Source of the DNA: CAILZL01 sp963791615 | Lineage (GTDB): Bacteria; Pseudomonadota; Gammaproteobacteria; Steroidobacterales; Steroidobacteraceae | Assembly: GCA_963791615.1 (NCBI GenBank) | Contig: CAWBTE010000006.1 | Span: 930,001-994,000 of the forward strand | Direction of reading: 5' to 3' | DNA: 64,000 bases | Shown: one piece after another, positions 1 through 9,407 of the stretch | Position numbering within the stretch: the stretch's first letter is position 1 | How the letters are laid out: each line of letters opens with the position of its first letter | Notes under the pieces: generated by a model | What the model was told of the DNA's origin: nothing | Seen by the model: only the letters and a program-made list of their open reading frames with translations | The model's database searches: none | Translations under genes and position numbers: made by a program

Positions 1-507
1 AACCTCCATGACATCAGCGTGCGCAGCATCGATGGCGTCGAACAGTCGCTGGCCGCGTATCGCGGCAAGGCTTTGCTGATCGTCAACGTCGCCAGCAAGT
101 GTGGCTTCACGCCGCAGTACACCGGCCTTGAAGCCCTGTATCGCCAGTACCAGTCACGCGGCTTTGCCGTGCTGGGCTTTCCCTGCGACCAGTTCGGGCA
201 TCAGGAACCCGGCGATGAGGCCGAGATCAGGAATTTTTGCAGCCTGAACTACGAGGTGAGCTTTCCGTTGTTCGCCAAGATTGAAGTCAATGGCGCCAAT
301 ACGCATCCGCTGTACCAGTACTTGAAATCAGCCAGACCGGGCCTGCTCGGTTCGGAAGCCATCAAGTGGAACTTCACCAAGTTTCTGGTTGATCCACAAG
401 GCAAGGTGGTCAGGCGCTACGCACCTGCTGACAAACCCGCAAGCCTGGCCCAAAACATTGAACAGGTGCTGGCCGAAGCATTGCCAGAAGACGAACCCAC
501 CACATGA
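1..507 (+). CDS. Glutathione peroxidase (5' end outside window)
   Basis: A thiol peroxidase of the glutathione peroxidase family, which reduces hydrogen peroxide and lipid hydroperoxides with thioredoxin or glutathione in the cytoplasm or periplasm. The frame is open back to base 1 and reads NLHDISVRSIDG, so the true start lies upstream; the GTG at 19 is internal. The family signatures are present: ASKCGFTPQY with the peroxidatic Cys in place of selenocysteine, FPCDQFGHQEPG with the catalytic Gln, and KWNFTKFLV with the catalytic Trp/Asn. The second Cys in FPCDQF is the usual resolving-type position in bacterial enzymes. The stop overlaps the start of the next gene by ATGA, so the two are probably co-transcribed. 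Confidence 0.9.
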   Translation, partial: NLHDISVRSIDGVEQSLAAYRGKALLIVNVASKCGFTPQYTGLEALYRQYQSRGFAVLGFPCDQFGHQEPGDEAEIRNFCSLNYEVSFPLFAKIEVNGANTHPLYQYLKSARPGLLGSEAIKWNFTKFLVDPQGKVVRRYAPADKPASLAQNIEQVLAEALPEDEPTT

Positions 508-776
508 ATGTCATCGACCATCCCGAACGCAGCCGCTACGAGCTGGCTATCGGCGACGAACTGGCGTTCATCAACTATCGCCGCCAGCAGAACGTCGTCA
601 CCCTGATGCATGCCGAGGTGCCCGCGCATCTCAATGGTCGCGGCATCGGCTCGGCGCTGGTCAAGGGGGCGCTAGATTTAGCCCGCGCACAGGGTGAACA
701 GGTGGTGCCGGTCTGCTCCTTCATACGCATCTACATACAGCGACATCCCGAGCACGCCGATCTGCTGCCGCGCTAG
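504..776 (+). CDS. Small GNAT-family N-acetyltransferase (YjdJ-like)
   Basis: A 90-residue single-domain protein of the short GNAT family (GCN5-related, YjdJ/Gtlf3-like), expected to bind acetyl-CoA. Visible are a strand-rich N-terminus, the sequence HAEVPAHLNGRGIGSALVKG carrying the acetyl-CoA-binding R/Q-x-x-G-x-G/A-type loop, and a C-terminal VPVCSFIRIYIQRHPE typical of this subfamily. The substrate is unknown. It overlaps the upstream peroxidase gene by 4 nt (ATGA), suggesting translational coupling. Confidence 0.85.
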   Translation: MNVIDHPERSRYELAIGDELAFINYRRQQNVVTLMHAEVPAHLNGRGIGSALVKGALDLARAQGEQVVPVCSFIRIYIQRHPEHADLLPR

Positions 777-880
777 CGGTTAACGGCCCTGGCGGCAAGG
801 TCTTGCCGCTGGCGTGCGCCAGCACCTGTTTCCCGCCTTGCACCGTCAAGTTCCAGACGTTATGCCCGTTAACCCGGCAG

Positions 881-903
881 GAAGCCTCATACCCTGAGGC
901 TTC
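881..903 (+). other. Perfect inverted repeat in the gap before mshI
   Basis: A 9-bp perfect stem (881-889 with 895-903) and a 5-nt loop lie between the GNAT gene and mshI. There is no T-tract after it, so it is a poor intrinsic terminator. It may be a transcript-end hairpin of the peroxidase-GNAT pair or part of the leader of the MSHA operon. Confidence 0.4.
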
Positions 904-929
904 ACGCATTGCAGTTGCGGGAGACCAGT

Positions 930-1862
930 TTGTTATCGCGGTGGAACAAGAAAACCAGTGTGGGTTGGCGTGCGGGATTTTTCCCCGGCGAAGGCGTGGC
1001 AGCGCTGGCGCTGGTGCAGTCTCGCGCCGGTCAGCGGCCATTGCTCAAATACTGCGGCAGCCACGCTACGGATGACATTTCACCCGAGCAGATCCTGAGC
1101 ACCTATCTCAATGGCAGAACGCTGTCCCATTCGGCAGTCAGCGCCGTCATCGCCAGCGAGGCCTATCAACTGGTGCAGGTGGAAGCGCCGGACGTACCTG
1201 CCACCGAACTGCGCGCCGCCGTGCGCTGGAAATTGCGCGACCTGATTAACTTCCCGGTGGAGGATGCCGTGGTCGATGTATTCGACACGCCGCCGTCGCC
1301 ACGTCAGGGACGCGAGAAAATGGTGTACGCCGTCGCGGCGCGCGCGCAAGCCGTGACTGACATGGTGAACCTGGTCAAGCCACGCGCACGTGGTTTTGAT
1401 GTCATCGACATTCCGGAACTGTGCCTGCGCAATCTCAGCTCACTGCTGCCACAGAATGAACGTGGCGTGGCGCTGCTGACCCTGGATCACGGCGTGGCGC
1501 AGCTGCTGCTGACCCGTCAGGGCACACTGTATCTGTCGCGTCGCATCGAGTTGCAGCGCCGTGGCTATGGCGAAGGTCAGTTCGATACCGCCACGCTGGC
1601 GCTGGAAATCCAGCGATCCATGGACTATTACGAAAGTCACTTTGACCTGCCGGCGATCACCTCGCTGGTCATCGCGTCCAGCGACGCCAGCTCGCAGACG
1701 CTGGCAACGCAATTGAAAAGCGAAACCAGTCTGAACATCGGGTTCTTCGAGCCACAACACTATTTTGAAATCGCGGATGGCACGGCCATCGATACCAGCT
1801 GGCATGGATTGATCGCCCTCGGCGCCGCCTTGCGCAGCCCCGGCATGGAGCTGACGCAATGA
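930..1862 (+). CDS. mshI: MSHA biogenesis protein MshI (PilM-like)
   Basis: Cytoplasmic actin-like (PilM/MshI) component of the type IV pilus alignment platform, which in this family binds the cytoplasmic tail of the PilN-like partner. The protein is about 310 residues and has the MshI pattern: ELRAAVRWKLRDLINFP (the pilus-assembly region with conserved W-K), VYAVAAR, and a C-terminal IALGAALR. I chose the TTG at 930 because GGAGA lies 5 nt upstream; the earlier TTG at 909 has no such site. The stop overlaps the next gene by ATGA. It is the first gene of the operon, matching the mshI-J-K-L order known in Vibrio and Shewanella. Confidence 0.85.
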   Translation: MLSRWNKKTSVGWRAGFFPGEGVAALALVQSRAGQRPLLKYCGSHATDDISPEQILSTYLNGRTLSHSAVSAVIASEAYQLVQVEAPDVPATELRAAVRWKLRDLINFPVEDAVVDVFDTPPSPRQGREKMVYAVAARAQAVTDMVNLVKPRARGFDVIDIPELCLRNLSSLLPQNERGVALLTLDHGVAQLLLTRQGTLYLSRRIELQRRGYGEGQFDTATLALEIQRSMDYYESHFDLPAITSLVIASSDASSQTLATQLKSETSLNIGFFEPQHYFEIADGTAIDTSWHGLIALGAALRSPGMELTQ

Positions 1863-2524
1863 TTCAACTCACACAACAGATCAACCTCTATCAGAACAGC
1901 ACCGGTGGCCTGACCGCGTTCACTGCGCGTGCCTCGCTGATGACGCTGGCCATCACCGGTCTGGCGCTGCTGGGCGTCTGGGGCTTTGGCCTGTGGCAGG
2001 TCAACTCGCTGGAACGCAATGTGGCCAGCCTTAACCAGCTGCAACAGCAACAACAGTCACTGACCATCGCCACCGGCAATGATCAAACCGTTTCCACCGA
2101 CCCTGCGGTGCTGAGCGAACAGCTACAGCAACTGAAAACCCTGGCGGAGATGCGCAAGCGCAGTCTGGATCTGTTGCGGTCACGTCTGGCCAGCAATGCC
2201 ACCGGGTTTTCGCCGCGCCTGGAAGCGCTGGCGCGTCGCCACCTGCAAGGCGTATGGCTGGATCACATCCTGCTGACCAACTCGCGCGGCGTGTCGAGCA
2301 TCGGCGGCGGCACGGTCAGCGTCGATCTGATTCCACAGTACCTTCAGGGTCTGGCCCGCGAGACTTCACTGACCGGCACCGCCTTCAACGAGTTCCGTAT
2401 CGAAGGCCACTCTGCCAACGACGAAGAATCTGGCGACAAACAACCCCTGCGCAGCGACAGCTATCGCTTCAGCGCCACCAACAATCCTGAAGGTCAGGGC
2501 AGCGACCTGTTGCAACCGGGATAG
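1859..2524 (+). CDS. PilN-like MSHA biogenesis protein (MshI2)
   Basis: Inner-membrane PilN-type subunit of the pilus alignment complex (221 residues). The N-terminal INLYQ resembles the PilN motif that docks to PilM/MshI. One transmembrane helix follows at about residues 26-47 (LMTLAITGLALLGVWGFGLW), then a glutamine-rich coiled coil at about 50-110, and a small periplasmic ferredoxin-like domain ending in a disordered tail. It overlaps mshI by 4 nt and is followed after 3 nt by the PilO-like mshJ, exactly as PilM-N-O are arranged elsewhere. Confidence 0.8.
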   Translation: MIQLTQQINLYQNSTGGLTAFTARASLMTLAITGLALLGVWGFGLWQVNSLERNVASLNQLQQQQQSLTIATGNDQTVSTDPAVLSEQLQQLKTLAEMRKRSLDLLRSRLASNATGFSPRLEALARRHLQGVWLDHILLTNSRGVSSIGGGTVSVDLIPQYLQGLARETSLTGTAFNEFRIEGHSANDEESGDKQPLRSDSYRFSATNNPEGQGSDLLQPG

Positions 2525-2527
2525 GCC

Positions 2528-3241
2528 ATGAAAGACCAGCTGCAAAAACTGCTTGAAAAACTGGCTAACCGATTCGATGCCCTGGCGATGCGCGAGCGCT
2601 TGTTGCTGTGGGGCTCGGCGCTGACCCTGATTCTTCTGGCCTGGTACAGCACGCTGATGGAACCGGTGGTGATGCGTTATCGCAATGTCAGCGCGCTGAT
2701 GGCCGCCGCATCGACCGAAGCCGGCACTGACGCAGACGGCAATCCGGTGAGCGAACTGGCCGACGCCAGCGCGCTGCTGGAGCAGGTGAACAACACCCGC
2801 GCGCTGGTGCGGCGCTACGACCTGCAACTCTCCACCGCTTCAACCGGCTTGATCACGCCCACCGAAATGAACGAGGTCATTCACGAACTATTGCGGCGTC
2901 ACTCCGCGGTGAAGCTGGTGTCCCTGACCAATCAGCCAACACTCGAATTGCCCGCACCGGTGGTCGCAGCCACTGGCACTGACACTGTTGAGACCGATGG
3001 TGATGCAGAGACCATCGACACACAACCGCTGGCGCAAAACTCGGGCGTATTCATGCATCCGGTGCAGATCACTGTCGATGGTCAATTCAGCGACATCCTG
3101 ACTTACCTGCACGCGCTGGAAGACTCGCGCTGGCAATTCGACTGGCAGAGTTTTGAACTGAGCACGCAAACCTATCCGACCAGCCGCGCCCGTATTGACA
3201 TCAATACCCTGAGCCTCGACCGGAACCTGCTGGGCCTGTAA
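2528..3241 (+). CDS. mshJ: MSHA biogenesis protein MshJ (PilO-like)
   Basis: Inner-membrane PilO-type platform protein of 237 residues, expected to pair with the PilN-like protein encoded just upstream. There is a short basic cytoplasmic N-terminus, a single membrane helix (about residues 26-44, LLLWGSALTLILLAWYSTL), a central coiled coil, an Asp/Thr-rich linker near residues 145-170, and a C-terminal domain with FMHPVQITVDGQFSDILTYL, the pattern shared by PilO-like domains. It begins 3 nt after the previous stop. Confidence 0.83.
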   Translation: MKDQLQKLLEKLANRFDALAMRERLLLWGSALTLILLAWYSTLMEPVVMRYRNVSALMAAASTEAGTDADGNPVSELADASALLEQVNNTRALVRRYDLQLSTASTGLITPTEMNEVIHELLRRHSAVKLVSLTNQPTLELPAPVVAATGTDTVETDGDAETIDTQPLAQNSGVFMHPVQITVDGQFSDILTYLHALEDSRWQFDWQSFELSTQTYPTSRARIDINTLSLDRNLLGL

Positions 3242-3255
3242 GTGCCGCAACCGCC

Positions 3256-3702
3256 ATGAAGAACCAACACCACCCGCCCGCCTCACACATTCTGTACAGC
3301 CTGCTGCTGTGTTTGCCGCTGCAATCCATTCATGCGCAGCAGCTGAGCGACCCGACCCGACCTTATACGGGCCGCACCGCGCCTGCCAGCAGCCAGCACA
3401 AACCGAAGTCGCTGCAACTACAAGCCATCTATCGCTTTGCGGGCGAACGGCTGGCCATCATTGATGGCGCATTGGTGCGCGAAGGCGATCTGCTCAACCA
3501 GCTGAAAATTCAGGTCATTACCGATGATCAGGTGCGCTACACCCGCAAGGGTGTCAGTGGCGTGTTGTACCTGTCTGGGTCAAGCCCGGCTGGAACGCTC
3601 AACCCGATTCGTTCGGCGCCGACTCAATCAGCACAACTATCAGCACAACTGCACTCAGCACAAATCAGTTCAGAACCGACCCGCTCCAAGGACCTGCCAT
3701 GA
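3256..3702 (+). CDS. mshK: MSHA biogenesis protein MshK (PilP-like)
   Basis: Periplasmic PilP-like protein (148 residues) that is expected to link the MshJ/PilN platform to the MshL secretin. It has a signal peptide (ILYSLLLCLPLQSIHA), the hallmark LSDPTRP, then the small beta domain LQAIYRFAGERLAIIDGALVREGD. The last 40 residues are low-complexity, with repeated SAQL-type units, and look disordered. The stop overlaps the mshL start (ATGA), arguing for coupled translation. Confidence 0.82.
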   Translation: MKNQHHPPASHILYSLLLCLPLQSIHAQQLSDPTRPYTGRTAPASSQHKPKSLQLQAIYRFAGERLAIIDGALVREGDLLNQLKIQVITDDQVRYTRKGVSGVLYLSGSSPAGTLNPIRSAPTQSAQLSAQLHSAQISSEPTRSKDLP

Positions 3703-5276
3703 AATCCCTGCTGTTACTTTCAGCCCTGCTGTTGCCCATGGCCAGCCTCGCCGCTGACACCGCACAGATGCAAGCAGCTAACGCGGTGCGCTTCGATGTC
3801 GCCGTGAACGATGCGCCGGCCAGAACCTTCTTTCAGGGACTGGTAGCTGGCACCAGCCAGAACATCCTGATTCATCCGGAGGTCGCGGGGCGCATCTCTG
3901 TCAGCCTGAAGAATGTCACCGTACCGGAAACCCTGGAAGCCATGCGTGACCTGTATGGCTTTGACTTCAAGCCCACCAGCAGCGGCTTCCTGATTCTGCC
4001 GGCGACGATGCAGGTGAAAATATTCCAGGTGAACTATCTGGATCTGCAACGCCATGGCGTTTCCAATACCCGCGTCAGCTCCGGACAGATCACGCAGGGC
4101 AACAATTCCAGCTACAGCGAAGGCGGCAGTGGCAGCGCCAGCACCACCGGAACTGAAGAACAGAATGCAGGTAGCGGGCTGGACATGAACAGCACCTCGG
4201 TCATCACCCGCACCGATTCCGACTTCTGGTCGAACATTGAGCTCAACCTCAAAATCATTATTGGCGATAAAGACGAACGCAGCGTGGTGATCAACCGTCA
4301 GTCAGGACTGGTAGTGGTGCGCGCCATGCCCGATGAACTGCGCCATGTCGATGAGTATCTGCGCAGGATCGCTGCGACGGTGTCACGACAAGTGATTCTC
4401 GAAGCCAAGATTGTCGAAGTGGAATTGAATGACGGCTTCCAGGCCGGCATCAACTGGGCTTCGGTGATCACCAATGGCAACAGCCAGTACTTCACCGGCC
4501 AGTCAGCGCCACCCGGCGGCTTCAATGTCGATCCACTCAAAGGCAGCGGCAGCCCGATCACCGTCGGCCCGGGCAATCCGGTCAACGGCTTGATCAGCAG
4601 CGCCATCGGCAGCGCTTTCACCTTTGCCGCTGACTTTTCCGACTTCAACGCCTTCATCGAACTGCTCGGCACCCAGGGCCAGACCCATGTGCTGTCCAGT
4701 CCGCGCGTGTCCACACTCAGCAATCAGAAGGCCATCATCAAGGCCGGCTCGGATGAGTTTTTTGTCACCAAGGTCACCAGTAACACCGTGACTGGAACTT
4801 CGACTTCCAGTTCGCGTGATGTGGAGCTGACGCCCTTCTTCTCCGGCGTGGCGCTGGATGTGACGCCACAGATCAGTGACGACAACAGCGTCATCCTGCA
4901 CGTGCATCCCACCGTCAGCGAAGTGACTGACCAGATCAAGACACTCACCATGTCCGGCAGCACCGACGTACTGCCGCTTGCCTTAAGCCAGATCCGCGAG
5001 TCCGACAACATCGTCAAGGCCCGCAGCGGCCAGCTGATCGTGATTGGCGGCCTGATGCGTGAAACCCGCAATGACCAGAAGTTCAGCACACCGTTTCTCA
5101 GCGATATACCGCTGCTGGGCAAGCTGTTCCAGAGCAAGCGCAAACAATCAAGAACCGTGGAGCTGGTGATCCTGCTGCGTCCGATCGTGGTTTCTGACAA
5201 CGAGATGAACAGCATGGCGCAAGCCAGCAACGACAGTGCCACCGCCAAGTTCAATCAGGCCAAGGCCGACAAGTAA
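3699..5276 (+). CDS. mshL: MSHA pilus secretin MshL
   Basis: Outer-membrane secretin through which the pilus fibre exits (525 residues). It has a cleavable signal peptide (LLLLSALLLPMASLAAD), an N-terminal secretin/STN-like domain (residues about 35-95: ILIHPEVAGRISVSLKNVT), a Ser/Gly-rich linker near 130-155, an N1-type domain with VVRAMPDELRHVDEYLRRI, and the C-terminal secretin domain with SSPRVSTLSNQKAIIKAG and VELVILLRPIVV. MSHA operons usually have mshM and mshN next; here mshE follows after 11 nt. Confidence 0.92.
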   Translation: MKSLLLLSALLLPMASLAADTAQMQAANAVRFDVAVNDAPARTFFQGLVAGTSQNILIHPEVAGRISVSLKNVTVPETLEAMRDLYGFDFKPTSSGFLILPATMQVKIFQVNYLDLQRHGVSNTRVSSGQITQGNNSSYSEGGSGSASTTGTEEQNAGSGLDMNSTSVITRTDSDFWSNIELNLKIIIGDKDERSVVINRQSGLVVVRAMPDELRHVDEYLRRIAATVSRQVILEAKIVEVELNDGFQAGINWASVITNGNSQYFTGQSAPPGGFNVDPLKGSGSPITVGPGNPVNGLISSAIGSAFTFAADFSDFNAFIELLGTQGQTHVLSSPRVSTLSNQKAIIKAGSDEFFVTKVTSNTVTGTSTSSSRDVELTPFFSGVALDVTPQISDDNSVILHVHPTVSEVTDQIKTLTMSGSTDVLPLALSQIRESDNIVKARSGQLIVIGGLMRETRNDQKFSTPFLSDIPLLGKLFQSKRKQSRTVELVILLRPIVVSDNEMNSMAQASNDSATAKFNQAKADK

Positions 5277-5287
5277 CCAGGCCAATC

Positions 5288-7058
5288 ATGTCCGAGATCA
5301 ATCGCAAACAGAAAGTTCGACTGGGTGACCTGCTCCTGGAGAACAAGCTCATTACGCCAGAGCAGCTGAGTGCAGCACTGGCCGAGCAGAAACGCACCGG
5401 CCGCAAGCTGGGCCGGGTGATAACCGAGCTGGGCATGGTGCGCGAAGACGTGCTGCACGAGGCGCTGGCGCGACACCTGCGCATTGATTTCATTGATCTG
5501 AAGCTGCTGAGCTTTGACCACGATACGGTGCATCTGCTGCCGGAAGCGCTGGCGCGCCGCTTTCGCGCGCTGGTGCTGCAAGCCGATACACGTGGCCTGC
5601 TGGTCGGTATGGCCGATCCCACCGATCTGCTCGCCTACGATGAAATCGCGTCACGACTGAAACAACCGCTGCGCATTGCGCTGGTGCGTGAAGCCGATTT
5701 GTTGACCACCCTGGAATCTGTTTACCGCCGCACCCAGGAAATTGCTTCGCTGGCGCAGGAGATGAATGACGAACTGCGTGAAGGCGACATTGATATCAAT
5801 CAGCTGAGCGCCGACGACAGTTCACCGGATGCGCTGGTGATTCGTCTGATCCAGACCATGTTTCTGGATGCCGTGCAGGTACGCGCCTCGGATCTGCATA
5901 TTGAACCGGGCGAACGCAACCTGCGGGTGCGTCAGCGCGTGGACGGCATTCTTCAGGAACAGAACATCGATGGCACCCGCATCGCCAGCGCGCTGGTGAC
6001 GCGACTGAAGCTGATGAGCGGACTGGATATTGCGGAAAAACGCTTGCCGCAGGATGGTCGTTTTTCGGTGAAGGTGGCCAATAAATCCATTGATGTGCGC
6101 ATGTCCACCATGCCCACTCAATATGGTGAATCGGTAGTGCTGCGACTGCTGGATCAGTCCGGCAACCTGATGACGCTGGAACAACTGGGCATGCCGGCAG
6201 ACATGCTGCAACGGTTCCGCACCGCCGTCGAACGCAGCGCCGGCATGGTGCTGGTCACCGGCCCCACCGGCAGCGGCAAAACCACCACGCTGTATTCGGC
6301 GCTCAGCTATCTCAATCGCCCCGATACCAAAATCATTACCGTCGAAGATCCGGTGGAGTACCGTCTGGATCGTATCAACCAGGTTCAGGTGAACACCCGC
6401 ATCGGTCTGGATTTCGCACGCGTGCTGCGCACCACGCTGCGTCAGGATCCGGACATCATTCTGGTCGGTGAAATGCGCGATCAGGAAACCGTGGATATCG
6501 GCCTGCGTGCCGCCATCACTGGCCACATGGTGTTTTCAACGCTGCATACCATGAATGCGCTGGCCACCCTGAATCGTCTGCTCGACATGGGCGCGCCCGG
6601 TTACATGATTGCCGCCGCGCTGCACGGCATCGTCGCGCAGCGTCTGTTACGCCGCATCTGCGACAACTGCGTGCAGGACCATGAACCTGATGCACGCCAG
6701 CTCACCTGGCTGCATGCACAGGTGGGCAAACAACGCGCTGCCGCAATGCGGTTTCGCAGCGGCGCCGGCTGCACGTTCTGCAACCTGTCCGGCTATCGCG
6801 GCCGTATTGCCGTCTATGAATTCCTGGAAATGGATCACACGCTGGGTGACGCCATCCGTTGCAACGACACCAACCGGTTCATGGCACTGGCGCGCAATCT
6901 TGCCCGGCTATGTGCCACTGACACGCGCAGCACTCGAACTGGCCACGCAGGGCATCACCACGCTGGCAGAAACCATCAGCATCAGCAGCGGTCTGGATGA
7001 AACCGACGATGCGTTGCTCAGCGATGCGCTGACCGAAGAAACGCAGCGGAGCGCCTGA
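5288..7058 (+). CDS. mshE: MSHA pilus assembly ATPase MshE, with a +1 frameshift near 6900
   Basis: Hexameric GspE/PilB-type ATPase that powers pilus extension. It has an N-terminal MshEN domain (residues about 1-150, LGDLLLENKLITPEQL), Walker A GPTGSGKTTT, the Asp-box and Walker B RQDPDIILVGEMRD, a His-box, and a C-terminal zinc-binding set (RICDNC ... CTFCNLSGYRGR). After A-R-N-L the reading frame is lost at a TT (6900-6901). Reading one T restores LPGYVPLTRAALELATQG, the expected C-terminus, and a 589-residue protein whose stop overlaps the mshG start (TGATG). In the uncorrected frame translation would stop at 7000 with an unrelated tail. I treat this as a likely base-call insertion. Confidence 0.88.
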
Positions 7059-8287
7059 TGCCGCTGTATCAGTACAAGGGCCGCTCCAATCGCGGTGAAC
7101 TGGTCACCGGGCGCATGGAAGGCGACACCGCAGAACGCATTGCCTTGCGCCTGCTCAGTGGCGGCATTACCCCGGTGGATATCTGGTTGCCGGGCAATGT
7201 GCAATCCATCCATCTCGACAAACTGATCAGGCGCATGGGCGTGGGCGCGCCCAATACCAAGGATCTGGTGCTGTTCAGTCGGCAGATGTACACCATCGTC
7301 AAGTCCGGCATGCCCTTGCTGCGTGGTATTCGCAGCCTGATGACCACCACACATAACGTGATGCTGCGCGAGGCGCTGGAGGACATTCTCGGCAGTCTGG
7401 AATCGGGACGCGACCTGGCCTCCGGACTGGCGCGGCATCCGGATATTTTTCCCTCACTGTTCATTCATCTGGTGCGCGTCGGCGAAGCCACCGGTACGCT
7501 GGAAACTTCGTTCAAGCGTCTGGCTGAATACATGGAACAGGACGCCAACATGGCGGCACGGGTAAAGGGCGCCATGCGTTATCCGATGATCGTCATGATC
7601 GTGATCGCGGTCGCCATCGGCGTGCTGACCACCTTCGTCATTCCGAAGTTTGCGCCGCTGTTCGCGTCACTGGGTAACAACATTCCGCTGCCCACCCGCC
7701 TGATTCTCGGCCTGTCCAATTTTGTACAAGCTTACTGGGCAGTGATTCTGGGTTTGCTCGCGTTAACGATTGTCGGCGTGCGCCGTTATCTGCAAACCGA
7801 AGCGGGGCGCTATCGCTGGGATGAGTACAAATTGCGCTTGCCGGCGCTGGGACCTCTGGCTCAGCAATCAACACTGGCGCGCATCTGTCGCACCCTGGCC
7901 ATTACGCTCAATGCCGGCATGCCCATGCTGTCGGCACTGAGTGTCATCGCCAAATCGGCCGGTAACGAATATATGGCCGAACGCGTGATGCAGGTGCGCA
8001 CTGCCATCGAGCGCGGCGACCCGCTCAGTCGCGCCGCCCACGCCGCCGGCATGTTCACGCCACTGGTGCTGCAGATGATGGAAATCGGTGAAGAAACCGG
8101 TGACCTGTCCGAACTGCTGGATGAAGTGGCCGGCTTCTATGAACGCGAAGTGGACTACTCATTGCAGAACATCAGCGCTGCCATTGAGCCCATCCTGATT
8201 GTGTTCGTCGGCGGCATGGTGCTGATCCTGGCACTGGGCGTGTTCCTGCCCATGTGGGAAATGATTGCCAAGGCCGGGCTGGGTTGA
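7058..8287 (+). CDS. mshG: MSHA biogenesis protein MshG (GspF/PilC-like)
   Basis: Polytopic inner-membrane platform protein (409 residues) that couples the ATPase to pilin incorporation. Two GspF-type domains are evident: LVLFSRQMYTIVKSGMPLLR with ARHPDIFPSLFIHLVRVGE, and ICRTLAITLNAGMPMLSALS with MMEIGEETGDLSELLDEVA. Membrane helices occur at about residues 170-190, 225-245 and 375-400. It overlaps mshE by TGATG and is followed by a 142-nt gap before the major pilin. Confidence 0.93.
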   Translation: MPLYQYKGRSNRGELVTGRMEGDTAERIALRLLSGGITPVDIWLPGNVQSIHLDKLIRRMGVGAPNTKDLVLFSRQMYTIVKSGMPLLRGIRSLMTTTHNVMLREALEDILGSLESGRDLASGLARHPDIFPSLFIHLVRVGEATGTLETSFKRLAEYMEQDANMAARVKGAMRYPMIVMIVIAVAIGVLTTFVIPKFAPLFASLGNNIPLPTRLILGLSNFVQAYWAVILGLLALTIVGVRRYLQTEAGRYRWDEYKLRLPALGPLAQQSTLARICRTLAITLNAGMPMLSALSVIAKSAGNEYMAERVMQVRTAIERGDPLSRAAHAAGMFTPLVLQMMEIGEETGDLSELLDEVAGFYEREVDYSLQNISAAIEPILIVFVGGMVLILALGVFLPMWEMIAKAGLG

Positions 8288-8290
8288 ATC

Positions 8291-8307
8291 GGCCGCCTCC
8301 AGCGGCC
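8291..8307 (+). terminator. Weak hairpin after mshG
   Basis: A perfect 6-bp GC-only stem (8291-8296 with 8302-8307) and a 5-nt loop start just after the mshG stop. No T-tract follows, so it may attenuate or protect the 3' end of the platform-gene transcript rather than end it fully. The remaining gap up to the AAGGA ribosome site at 8418-8422 contains no promoter I can call with confidence. Confidence 0.35.
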
Positions 8308-8429
8308 CGTTCGTGACCATCTTCACGAAATGGCTCGCATGCAGCCGCGGCACACCATAACGTGACTCAAGCTTCCGCCTGACTGACCGATAAATTCTGT
8401 AGGCAGTCTATCTACCGAAGGAATACACC

Positions 8430-8902
8430 ATGCTTTCCAGCCCGCTCGCCCTCGCCCGCAGACAGCAGGGTTTCACTCTGATCGAACTGATCGTGGTCAT
8501 CGTCATTCTCGGCATTCTGGCCGCGTTCGCGGTGCCGCGCTTCATGGGTCTGGAAACCCAGGCGCGTATTGCCTCAGTCAACGCGCTGGAAGGCACCCTG
8601 CGCAGCTCTGCATCAATGGCGCATGGCGTGGCGATGGCTTCCGGTAACCCTGGCACCATTACCGTGGAAGGTCAGACCATTACCCTGCTGCGGGGTTATC
8701 CGAACCGCGCCACCATTGACGATACCCTCGCTGTGGGTACCGTGGATGCAACCAAAAGCGGACGCTTCACCTATAACGCAGGCCAATGGCCAATTCAGGC
8801 TGAACGGCGCCAGCCACACCAGCCAATTGCCGCGTGACCTATACCTCACCCGCCACTATCAACCTCGCCCCCACCATCGCGACCATCACCACCGGCTGCT
8901 GA
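8430..8902 (+). CDS. mshA: MSHA major pilin MshA, with a -1 frameshift near 8803
   Basis: Type IV pilin, the main fibre subunit. The short leader ends in QQG and the mature N-terminus FTLIELIVVIVILGILAAFA has the invariant Glu5. It is followed by VPRFMGLETQARIASVNALE, typical of MshA. The frame as given ends early at 8837. Adding one A at the GAA of 8802-8804 gives QAETAPATPANCRVTYTSPA and ends IATITTGC at 8902, a 157-residue protein with the C-terminal disulphide pair (Cys in NCRV and the terminal Cys) seen in MSHA pilins. AAGGA lies 7 nt before the ATG. Alternatively it is a real pseudogene, but the well-preserved downstream frame argues against that. Confidence 0.82.
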
Positions 8903-8927
8903 TGTTTATGCGGAAGCCACGTTCACA

Positions 8928-9407
8928 ATGTCATTCACTGATTGCAATGAACGTGGCTTCACGCTGATTGAACTGATCGCGGTCATCATCATTCTTGGGA
9001 TTCTGACCGCCGTCATCGGTCCGCGCTTTTTCAGCAACACCACCTTCAGTGCGCGCGGTTATGCCGATGAGCTGGCCAGCGCCATTCGGTACACGCAGGC
9101 CACGGCCATCAACAGTGGCTGCGCCAGCTCCCTGAACATCACTGCCACTGCCTACGTCGCCCAGCAACGGGCGCCGGCCAGCGCCTTGCCGCCCTGCGCC
9201 ACCAGCGGCGCATGGTCAGTGCCGGTATTACGCGCCGATGGCAGCGCGGTCAGCGGCACTCGCCCCACTGGCGTCACTGTTGCGCCTGCGACACGCATCA
9301 CCTTTGACCCGCAAGGCCGTGTTACCGGCGCAGCGCCACCGGTGCTGCTGGTCAGTGGCTTCTCCATCACGATTGATCCGCAGAGCGGACTGGTCAGCGT
9401 GCAGTGA
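8928..9407 (+). CDS. mshC: MSHA minor pilin MshC (GspH-like)
   Basis: Prepilin-like protein of 159 residues with a short leader ending in ERG and the N-methylation segment FTLIELIAVIIILGILTAV. Position between mshA and mshD and the pattern PRFFSNTTFSARGYADELAS followed by IRYTQATAINSGC match MshC. Minor pilins of this type are thought to prime pilus assembly. A GGAAG sequence lies upstream. The stop codon region contains the mshD start (TGATG). Confidence 0.85.
   Translation: MSFTDCNERGFTLIELIAVIIILGILTAVIGPRFFSNTTFSARGYADELASAIRYTQATAINSGCASSLNITATAYVAQQRAPASALPPCATSGAWSVPVLRADGSAVSGTRPTGVTVAPATRITFDPQGRVTGAAPPVLLVSGFSITIDPQSGLVSVQ

Noticed and set aside
8330..8355. Sigma54-like promoter (TGGC...GC) upstream of mshA
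   Set aside because: The second half does not match the GC element and the spacing is off.
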